DNA from: Comamonadaceae bacterium
GTDB taxonomy: Bacteria; Pseudomonadota; Gammaproteobacteria; Burkholderiales; Burkholderiaceae_C
NCBI GenBank assembly: GCA_947460165.1
Contig: CANHKH010000108.1
Span: forward strand, 1-9,095
Direction of reading: 5' to 3'
DNA length: 9,095 nt
Positions 1-5,702 of the stretch are shown piece by piece. How positions within the stretch are numbered: the stretch's first letter is position 1; each line of letters starts with the position of its first letter. Both the position numbers and the translations under genes were made by a program. The notes under the pieces are model-generated. The model was not told the origin of the DNA. It saw nothing but the letters and a program-made list of their open reading frames with translations, and ran no database searches.

Positions 1-644
1 ATGATGCCCTGCGCCTCCAAGGCCCGCAGCGCCTCGTTCACGCGCTGCCTAGACAGCCCCACCAAGTAAGCCAGCTCTTGCTGGGTGATGCGCAGCACCT
101 GACCCACCCCAGGAAAGAGCACCGGGTTGAACAAGGCGGCCAAATTGCGCGCCACCCGCAGGTCCGGGTTGGCCAATCGGTCTATCTCACGGGCGGCAAT
201 GAACTGGGCCAGGCGCTCGTTGAGTTGCCCCATGACAAAGCGATTAAAACCAATCGAATGGTCCAGCAACCAATGGAAAGTCTCCACCGGCAAGCCCGCC
301 ACCAGACTTTTGCGCAAAGCCAACACGTTGTAGCGGTAATCCTCGCGCTTGAAGGCCGTACCCTCCCCAAACCAACCCCCAGGCGGCAGGCCGGTGAAGG
401 TCATGGTCATGCCCTCGGCGCTGTCGGTGCTCATTTTGAGCAGGCCCTCAATGACCCCGAACCAATAAGTCACAGGCCGGCCCACGCGGCAAATGTGGTC
501 ACCCGCCTCGGCCTCGGACACCACCAACTCGGCCAGCGCACGCTCGCGCTCCTTGTCCGTGAGACGCGCCAGCCAAGGAATGCCTGCGCACTCGTGCGCC
601 GTGGGCGAGCGCCTGCGCTGGTAGAGAGAAGGCTCAATGGCCAT
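1..644 (-). CDS. Crp/Fnr-family transcriptional regulator (3' end beyond window)
   Basis: Reading leftward from ATG at 644-642, an uninterrupted frame of 214 codons runs off the left edge. The N-terminal two thirds form a cyclic-nucleotide-binding-type beta-roll. The phosphate-binding-cassette region, FGEGTAFKREDYRYN (residues 92-106), aligns without gaps to E. coli CRP FGEL...ERSA. It keeps Gly93, Glu94 and Arg104 (CRP G71, E72, R82) but has Tyr105 where CRP has Ser83. A dimerisation-helix-like stretch follows at about 130-158. The helix-turn-helix ITQQELAYLVGLSRQRV (186-202) is clear, and only the last wing residues appear to be missing. The gene is divergent from the ligase-transporter operon, so it is the obvious candidate regulator. 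A weak AGAAAG lies upstream of the ATG; the start was chosen because it precedes the usual N-terminal region. There is no CxxC-rich N-terminus like that of Fnr. Family assignment is firm; the effector is unknown. Confidence 0.93.
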   Translation of the reverse strand, partial: MAIEPSLYQRRRSPTAHECAGIPWLARLTDKERERALAELVVSEAEAGDHICRVGRPVTYWFGVIEGLLKMSTDSAEGMTMTFTGLPPGGWFGEGTAFKREDYRYNVLALRKSLVAGLPVETFHWLLDHSIGFNRFVMGQLNERLAQFIAAREIDRLANPDLRVARNLAALFNPVLFPGVGQVLRITQQELAYLVGLSRQRVNEALRALEAQGI

Positions 645-685
645 GGCGGGGGCTTTCTGACAGATGTCTTGCGACCAAAGCTGCA

Positions 686-712
686 ATCCTAGGGAAAGTC
701 CCAGGGGGTCAA
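686..712 (-). promoter_or_regulatory. Candidate promoter of the Crp/Fnr-type regulator gene
   Basis: On the minus strand, TTGACC (712-707) is followed by TAGGAT (691-686). The spacer is 15 bp, shorter than the sigma70 optimum of 17. This predicts a start near 679 and a leader of about 35 nt before the ATG at 644. The -35 element sits inside the CAGGGG/CCCCTG palindrome. This is pattern reading only; the short spacer lowers confidence. Confidence 0.35.
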
Positions 713-719
713 GCCCCTG
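702..719. promoter_or_regulatory. Inverted repeat CAGGGG-N6-CCCCTG, possible operator
   Basis: Perfect 6-bp arms (702-707 and 714-719) flank a 6-bp spacer, giving an 18-bp site. It ends 2 bp before the 722-739 palindrome, and the two centres are 20 bp apart, about two helical turns. It covers the candidate -35 of the leftward regulator gene, so a protein bound here would be expected to repress that gene. GC-rich 6-bp arms can arise by chance, and no bound protein is known. Confidence 0.3.
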
Positions 720-721
720 AA

Positions 722-739
722 TTGTCGTCGTAACGACAA
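722..739. promoter_or_regulatory. CRP-like palindromic operator TTGTCGT-N4-ACGACAA
   Basis: Perfect 7-bp arms (722-728 and 733-739) with a 4-bp centre. Read as 5-bp half-sites it is TGTCG-N6-CGACA, the same 16-bp layout as the CRP consensus TGTGA-N6-TCACA with the last two bases of each half-site changed. It lies between the divergent regulator and ligase genes. Its centre (730.5) is 41.5 bp upstream of the start predicted from the TAGCAT at 760-765. I saw no second copy in the other intergenic gaps. Most likely it is the binding site of the adjacent Crp/Fnr-type protein. Confidence 0.6.
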
Positions 740-755
740 GATGGCGTCAAACGAC

Positions 756-772
756 GGCCTAGCATCTAGGCC
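756..772. promoter_or_regulatory. Palindrome GGCCTAG-CAT-CTAGGCC containing a candidate -10 element
   Basis: Perfect 7-bp arms (756-762 and 766-772) surround CAT. TAGCAT at 760-765 matches TATAAT at four of six positions and is the best rightward -10 seen in the gap, giving a predicted start at about 772. There is no convincing -35 17 bp upstream, as expected for an activator-dependent class II promoter. The palindrome could be a second operator over the -10 and start. If transcription began further upstream it could also form an RNA hairpin. Confidence 0.4.
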
Positions 773-808
773 ATCACGTCACCCTCCTCCAAAGGGAACG
801 ACCCAGCG

Positions 809-814
809 AGGAAA
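809..814 (+). promoter_or_regulatory. Shine-Dalgarno AGGAAA of the acyl-CoA ligase gene
   Basis: AGGAAA ends 9 nt before the ATG at 824 and supports that start over other in-frame possibilities. The predicted mRNA leader from about 772 would be some 52 nt long. Confidence 0.6.
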
Positions 815-823
815 GCAGCACCC

Positions 824-2770
824 ATGCAAACCACCTTCCCCAGGCTCATGCTCACGCATGCGACCCAACGCCCCACGGCAGCCGCCATGCGGGAAAAGGA
901 ATACGGCATTTGGCAGGCCCACACCTGGGCCGACATGGCTGCGCAAGTGCAGCGCATTGCCTGCGGCCTGCACCTGCTGGGCCTCCAGCGCGGCCAACAC
1001 ATGGTGGTGATTGGCGCCAACCGGCCGTGGCTGTACGCCAGCATGCTGGCCGTGCAGGCTTTGGGCGCCATTCCGGTGCCGCTCTACCAAGACGCCGTGG
1101 GCGGCGAGTGTGTGTTTCCCATCAACAACGCCGAGGTGCAACTGGCCTTGGTGGAAGACCAAGAGCAGGTGGACAAGCTGCTGGAGATTCGCCCTCAGTG
1201 CCCGCAGATCGCGCACATCGTCTACGACGACCCCCGCGGCCTGCGCAATTACGCCGAAGCCGGCCTGCAGTCCTTGGCCATGGTGATTGAAAGCGGCGCC
1301 GCCTTCGCCGCCAAGCACCCGGGCTTTTTCCAGGCAGAAGTGGACCAAGGCCAGCCCGACGACGTGGCCGCCATGTTTTTCACCTCTGGCACCACCGGCA
1401 ACCCCAAGGGCGTGGTGCACAGCCACCGCAGTTTGCTCGACCGCGCGCAAGCGGGCGCCGAATTTGACAAGCTCAGCAGCGCCGAAGAGGTGCTGGCCTA
1501 CCTGCCGCCCGCCTGGGTGGGGCAAAACATCTTCAGCTACGGCCAGTGGCTGTGCTGCGGCTACGTGGTGAACTGCCCAGAAAACGCCAGCACCGTGACC
1601 ATAGACCTCAAGGAGGTGGGGCCCACGTATTACTTTGCGCCGCCGCGCGTCTTTGAGGGCATGCTGACCAGCGTGATGATCCGCATGGAAGACGCCAGCC
1701 GCCTCAAGCGCGGGCTGTTCAAGTACTTCATGGACCTGGCCAAACGCGTGGGACCGCAGCGAATGGACGGCAAGTCGCTGGGCCTGGTGGACAGCCTTCT
1801 TTATAAAGCGGGCGATTGGTGCATCTACGGCCCGCTGCGCAACACGCTGGGCTTTTCCCGCGTGCGCGTGGCCTACACCGCAGGCGAGGCCATAGGCCCG
1901 GACCTCTTTACCTTTTACCGCTCCATAGGCATCAACCTCAAGCAGCTGTATGGCTCGACGGAGACCGCTGTGTTTGTGTGCCTGCAACCCGACCACGAAG
2001 CGCGTGCCGACACCGTGGGCGTGCCCATACGCGGCGTGGAGATCAAGCTGGCCGACAACGGCGAGATTTTGGTCAAGTCCGCCGGCCTGCTCAAGGAATA
2101 CTACAAAAACCCCAAGGCCACGGCCGAGGTGCTGAGCGCCGACGGCTGGTACCACACCAGCGACGCGGGTTTTTTGGACAGCCACGGCCACCTCAAGATC
2201 ATTGACCGCGTCAAAGACGTGGGCCGCATCAAAGGCGGTGCCAACGACGGCGCTATGTTCGCGCCCAAGTACGTGGAAAACAAGCTCAAGTTCTTTCCCT
2301 TCATCAAGGAGGCCGTGGCCTATGGCGACGGGCGCGAAAAAGTTTGTGTGATGGTCAACATCGACATGGAGGCCGCGGGCAACTGGGCCGAGCGCCGCAA
2401 CCTGCCTTATGCAGGCTACACCGACCTGGCGCAAAAGCCCGAGGTCTACGCGCTCATTCAAGACTGCGTCGAGCAGGTCAACGCCGATTTGGCCGCCGAC
2501 AAGCTGCTGGCGGGCTCGCAAATCAGCCGCTTTTTGGTGCTGCACAAAGAGCTGGACGCCGACGACGGCGAGCTCACCCGCACCAACAAGGTCAGGCGCG
2601 GCTTCATTGCCGACAAATACCAGCCGCTGGTCGATGCCTTGTACGCGGGCAAAAGCGAGCAATTCATTGAAACCGTCGTGAAGTTCGAGGATGGCCGCAC
2701 CGGCCAAGTCAGCGCCACCTTGAAACTCAGCGACGCCAAAACCTTTGCCCCTGTGCAGGCCGCCGCATGA
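824..2770 (+). CDS. Long-chain-type acyl-CoA synthetase (AMP-forming)
   Basis: This 648-residue protein belongs to the adenylate-forming (ANL) superfamily. It should activate a carboxylic acid to an acyl-AMP and then to a CoA thioester in the cytoplasm. All core motifs are present: A3 P-loop TSGTTGNPKG (187-196), A5 YGSTE (376-380), A7 YHTSDAG (443-449, Asp447), A8 IDRVKDV (460-466, Arg462), and A10 TRTNKVRRG with catalytic Lys589. The length and the ENKLKF stretch after A8 resemble long-chain/ACSBG-type synthetases rather than the shorter acetyl- or aryl-CoA ligases. The A8 hinge is followed by GRIKGGANDGAMFAPKYVEN, a few residues longer than the usual QGEYVAPE region. It is the first gene of the operon, has a good Shine-Dalgarno and overlaps the next gene by ATGA. 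Because it is cotranscribed with a Liv-type importer, its substrate is probably what the importer brings in. Chain length or aromatic preference cannot be told from sequence. Confidence 0.93.
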   Translation: MQTTFPRLMLTHATQRPTAAAMREKEYGIWQAHTWADMAAQVQRIACGLHLLGLQRGQHMVVIGANRPWLYASMLAVQALGAIPVPLYQDAVGGECVFPINNAEVQLALVEDQEQVDKLLEIRPQCPQIAHIVYDDPRGLRNYAEAGLQSLAMVIESGAAFAAKHPGFFQAEVDQGQPDDVAAMFFTSGTTGNPKGVVHSHRSLLDRAQAGAEFDKLSSAEEVLAYLPPAWVGQNIFSYGQWLCCGYVVNCPENASTVTIDLKEVGPTYYFAPPRVFEGMLTSVMIRMEDASRLKRGLFKYFMDLAKRVGPQRMDGKSLGLVDSLLYKAGDWCIYGPLRNTLGFSRVRVAYTAGEAIGPDLFTFYRSIGINLKQLYGSTETAVFVCLQPDHEARADTVGVPIRGVEIKLADNGEILVKSAGLLKEYYKNPKATAEVLSADGWYHTSDAGFLDSHGHLKIIDRVKDVGRIKGGANDGAMFAPKYVENKLKFFPFIKEAVAYGDGREKVCVMVNIDMEAAGNWAERRNLPYAGYTDLAQKPEVYALIQDCVEQVNADLAADKLLAGSQISRFLVLHKELDADDGELTRTNKVRRGFIADKYQPLVDALYAGKSEQFIETVVKFEDGRTGQVSATLKLSDAKTFAPVQAAA

Positions 2771-3600
2771 CTTCCACCCTCAGCCCAGAAGCCAATCCGG
2801 TCTCGAAAGCCGCCACGATGCAAAAGAAAATTGGCGAGGTCATCCTCGACGTGAAAAACATCTCGCTGAGCTTTGGCGGGGTCAAGGCGCTGACCGACAT
2901 CTCCTTTGACGTGCGCGAGCACGAGATACGCGCCATCATCGGCCCCAACGGCGCGGGCAAGAGCTCCATGCTCAACTGCATCAACGGCGTGTACAAGCCC
3001 CAAAGCGGCTCCATCACCTTCAGAGGACAGACCTTCAAGCACATGAACAGCCACCAAGTGGCCGTCATGGGCGTGGCGCGCACCTTTCAGAATTTGGCCT
3101 TGTTCAAGGGCATGAGCGTGCTGGACAACCTCATGTCTGGCCGCAACTTGAAGATCAAAAGCAATTTGTTCATGCAGGCGCTGCGCATTGGCCCGGCCGA
3201 GCGCGAAGAGTTCATGCACCGCGAATTTGTCGAGCGCATCATTGATTTCCTGGAAATCCAGCCCTATCGCAAAACCCCGGTGGGCCAGCTGCCCTACGGC
3301 CTGCAAAAACGCGTGGACTTGGGCCGGGCCCTGGCCATGGAGCCGCAGGTGCTCTTGCTCGACGAGCCCATGGCCGGCATGAACGTCGAAGAAAAGCAGG
3401 ACATGTGCCGCTTCATCCTGGATGTGAACGACGAGTTCGGCACCACCGTGGTGCTGATTGAGCATGACATGGGCGTGGTGATGGACATCTCCGACCGCGT
3501 GGTGGTGCTGGACTACGGCAAAAAAATCGGCGACGGCAAGCCCCACGAGGTGCGCAACAACCCCGAGGTCGTCAAGGCCTACCTGGGCACCTCTCACTAA
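2767..3600 (+). CDS. livG: LivG-type ABC transporter ATP-binding protein
   Basis: 277 residues; a cytoplasmic ATPase subunit of a branched-chain/hydrophobic-amino-acid-type (HAAT) importer, acting with the LivF-type partner at 7170-7997. Visible motifs are Walker A GPNGAGKSS (59-67), the signature LPYGLQKRV (175-183) in place of canonical LSGGQ, Walker B VLLLDEP (Asp199, Glu200) and the H-loop in LIEHDM (His233). The C-terminal GKPHEVRNNPEVVKAYLG is the LivG-type tail. The start ATG overlaps the ligase stop as ATGA with no strong Shine-Dalgarno, which implies translational coupling. An internal ATG at 2818 would remove a 17-residue Ser/Pro-rich leader and cannot be excluded. The symbol denotes the family; the substrate is unlikely to be leucine given the ligase neighbours. 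Confidence 0.95.
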   Translation: MTSTLSPEANPVSKAATMQKKIGEVILDVKNISLSFGGVKALTDISFDVREHEIRAIIGPNGAGKSSMLNCINGVYKPQSGSITFRGQTFKHMNSHQVAVMGVARTFQNLALFKGMSVLDNLMSGRNLKIKSNLFMQALRIGPAEREEFMHREFVERIIDFLEIQPYRKTPVGQLPYGLQKRVDLGRALAMEPQVLLLDEPMAGMNVEEKQDMCRFILDVNDEFGTTVVLIEHDMGVVMDISDRVVVLDYGKKIGDGKPHEVRNNPEVVKAYLGTSH

Positions 3601-3617
3601 AGCGCAGAAAGAACAAC

Positions 3618-4547
3618 ATGGCCTTCTTTCTTGAAACCCTGCTCGGCGGCCTGATGGCAGGCATGCTGTATTCCCTGGTGGCGCTGGGCTTTGTGCTCAT
3701 CTACAAAGCCTCGGGCGTCTTTAACTTTGCGCAAGGCGCCATGGTGCTCTTCGGTGCGTTGGCCATGGCCCGCTTTGCCGAATGGATACCGGCCTGGACC
3801 GGCCTGGACAACAAGGTACTGGCCAACCTGATCGCCTTTGTGCTGGCTGGGGGGGTCATGTTTGTGGTGGCCTGGCTGATTGAGGCGCTGGTGCTGCGCC
3901 ACCTCGTCAACCAAGAAGGCGCCACGCTGCTGATGGCCACCTTGGGCATCACCTACTTTTTAGAGGGCGCAGGCCAAACCCTGTTTGGCAGCAATGTCTA
4001 CAAAATCGACATTGGCATGCCCAAAGACCCGGTGATGGCTTTTCAAAATACCTTTGAAGGCGGCATTTTGATCAACCAAGAAGACCTGATCGCCGCCGGC
4101 ATTGCCGCCGCCTTGGTGGCCTTGCTGACCCTGTTCTTCCAAAAAACCAGCACTGGCCGGGCCCTGAGGGCAGTGGCCGACGACCACCAAGCGGCCCAGT
4201 CGATTGGCATTCCGCTCAACCGCATTTGGGTGATTGTGTGGTGCGTGGCCGGCGTGGTGGCGCTAGTGGCCGGCATGATTTGGGGCTCCAAGCTCGGCGT
4301 GCAGTTTTCACTGACCACGGTGGCGCTGCGCGCGCTGCCGGTGGTGATCTTGGGCGGGCTGACCTCGGTGCCCGGTGCCATCATCGGCGGACTCATCATT
4401 GGCGTGGGCGAAAAGCTGTCTGAGATTTACCTCGGCCCCCTGGTGGGCGGCGGCATTGAGATTTGGTTCGCCTACGTGCTGGCCCTGGCCTTTTTGCTGT
4501 TCAGACCACAAGGTCTGTTTGGCGAAAAAATCATTGACCGCGTTTGA
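3618..4547 (+). CDS. livH: LivH-type ABC transporter permease
   Basis: 309 residues and very hydrophobic, with about eight predicted membrane segments (roughly 8-29, 38-56, 68-93, 102-122, 156-174, 203-224, 238-264, 282-296). Family marks are SGVFNFAQGAM (32-42), the cytoplasmic coupling loop TGRALRAVADDHQAAQSIG (179-197) that docks on the ATPases, GGLTSVPGAIIGGLIIG (246-262) and C-terminal RPQGLFG (296-302). It should pair with the LivM-type protein to form the inner-membrane channel. It starts 17 nt after the livG stop, with AGAAAG six bases before the ATG. Length is normal for LivH (about 300) and no key region is missing. Confidence 0.95.
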   Translation: MAFFLETLLGGLMAGMLYSLVALGFVLIYKASGVFNFAQGAMVLFGALAMARFAEWIPAWTGLDNKVLANLIAFVLAGGVMFVVAWLIEALVLRHLVNQEGATLLMATLGITYFLEGAGQTLFGSNVYKIDIGMPKDPVMAFQNTFEGGILINQEDLIAAGIAAALVALLTLFFQKTSTGRALRAVADDHQAAQSIGIPLNRIWVIVWCVAGVVALVAGMIWGSKLGVQFSLTTVALRALPVVILGGLTSVPGAIIGGLIIGVGEKLSEIYLGPLVGGGIEIWFAYVLALAFLLFRPQGLFGEKIIDRV

Positions 4548-4562
4548 GGCCAGGAGACAGAC

Positions 4563-5639
4563 ATGCTTTACCGCGAAAACGGACAATTCAAAACCACCTA
4601 CCGGGCCGACCAGCAGATCTTTCCGATCGCGCAGGACCGCTACTTCATCTTGGCGCTCATCCTGGCCGCCTTTGCGGTGGTGCCGGCGCTGGCCTCGGAC
4701 TACCTGTTCCAAGCCATCTTGCTGCCCTTTGTGATCATGTCACTGGCCGCGCTGGGCGTGAACATCTTGGTGGGCTACTGCGGCCAAATCTCGCTGGGTT
4801 CGGGCGCCTTCATGGCGGTGGGCGCCTACGGCGCCTACAACTTTTTTGTGCGCATTGAAGGCATGCCCCTGATCCCCGCGCTCTTGCTGGGCGGGCTGTG
4901 CGCCACCGCTTTTGGCATTTTGTTTGGCCTGCCCTCGCTGCGGGTCAAAGGCCTGTACCTGGCGGTGGCCACGCTGGCCGCACAATTTTTCTCAGACTGG
5001 ATGTTTTTGCGCATCAAGTGGCTGACCAACGACTCGCCCTCGGGCTCGGTCTCTGCCGCTGGCTTGCAGGTGTTTGGCTTTCCCATCGACACGCCCTTGA
5101 CCAAGTACTGGTTGTGCCTGAGCATTTTGGTCGTGATGGCTTTGCTCGCCAAAAACCTGGTGCGCAGCGCCATTGGCCGCGAGTGGATGGCCATTCGCGA
5201 CATGGACGTGGCCGCCGCCGTCATTGGCATTCGCCCCATGTACGCCAAGCTCAGCGCCTTTGCGGTGAGCTCCTTCATCATTGGCGTGGCCGGTGCGCTG
5301 TGGGCCTTTGTGTACCTGGGCACCTGGGAGCCTGCGGCGTTTTCGGTGGACATTTCCTTTCGCTTGCTGTTCATGGTGATCATTGGCGGCCTGGGCTCCA
5401 TCATGGGCGCCTTTTTCGGGGCCGCCTTCATTGTGGTGTTGCCCATTGTGCTCAACCAGGCGCTGCCCGCGCTGGGCAGCTTGTTCGGCGTGGAGATTTC
5501 CACCGCGACGGTCTCGCACATCGAGTTCATGCTCTTTGGAGCGCTCATCGTCTGGTTCTTGATTGTCGAGCCCCACGGCTTGGCCAAGTTGTGGTCGGTG
5601 GGCAAACAAAAAATGCGCCTGTGGCCCTTTCCGCATTGA
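4563..5639 (+). CDS. livM: LivM-type ABC transporter permease
   Basis: 358 residues; the second inner-membrane channel subunit. A cytoplasmic N-terminus of about 26 residues precedes the hydrophobic core. Conserved LivM marks are GYCGQISLGSGAF (71-83), LRVKGLYLAVATLA (126-139) and the ATPase-coupling loop IGREWMAIRDMDVAAAVIG (204-222), followed by GGLGSIMGAFFGA and the C-terminal VEPHGLAKLW. It follows livH by 15 nt, with AGGAGA (4552-4557) five bases before the ATG, a strong ribosome-binding site. LivH and LivM are separate genes, as usual; there is no fusion to an ATPase domain. Confidence 0.95.
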   Translation: MLYRENGQFKTTYRADQQIFPIAQDRYFILALILAAFAVVPALASDYLFQAILLPFVIMSLAALGVNILVGYCGQISLGSGAFMAVGAYGAYNFFVRIEGMPLIPALLLGGLCATAFGILFGLPSLRVKGLYLAVATLAAQFFSDWMFLRIKWLTNDSPSGSVSAAGLQVFGFPIDTPLTKYWLCLSILVVMALLAKNLVRSAIGREWMAIRDMDVAAAVIGIRPMYAKLSAFAVSSFIIGVAGALWAFVYLGTWEPAAFSVDISFRLLFMVIIGGLGSIMGAFFGAAFIVVLPIVLNQALPALGSLFGVEISTATVSHIEFMLFGALIVWFLIVEPHGLAKLWSVGKQKMRLWPFPH

Positions 5640-5647
5640 CCTTCGAA

Positions 5648-5686
5648 AAACCGCAACAGACGGTTTCTATTTATTGACCTTTTTTT
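5648..5686 (+). terminator. Weak hairpin and T-rich stretch between livM and the binding-protein gene
   Basis: AAACCG (5648-5653) and CGGTTT (5661-5666) form a 6-bp stem with a 7-nt loop. A T-rich stretch follows directly, and a run of seven T lies at 5680-5686. The stem is short and half A-T, so full termination is unlikely. Partial termination or a 3'-end protecting hairpin is more plausible. Confidence 0.3.
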
Positions 5687-5690
5687 CACT

Positions 5691-5696
5691 GAGGAG
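5691..5696 (+). promoter_or_regulatory. Strong Shine-Dalgarno GAGGAG of the binding-protein gene
   Basis: GAGGAG with a six-base spacer to the ATG at 5703, among the best ribosome-binding sites in the operon. This fits a periplasmic binding protein that is normally made in excess over the membrane complex. Confidence 0.65.
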
Positions 5697-5702
5697 ACTC
5701 TC

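Noticed and set aside
78..692. 204-codon plus-strand frame opposite the regulator
   Set aside because: The minus strand encodes a clear Crp/Fnr domain pair over the same bases; this frame shows no domain.
779..2707. 642-codon open frame on the minus strand opposite the acyl-CoA ligase
   Set aside because: The product is His/Val/Gly/Ala-rich with no recognisable domain. It is an expected by-product of GC-rich codon bias in the clear ligase gene on the other strand.
2458..3597. 379-codon minus-strand frame opposite the ligase end and livG
   Set aside because: His-rich composition with no motifs; a shadow of the plus-strand genes.
5674..5702. TTGACC at 5674-5679 as a -35 box for a separate binding-protein promoter
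   Set aside because: A -10 at normal spacing would fall directly before the start codon, where the sequence is CTCTCA, and there would be no leader for the ribosome-binding site.
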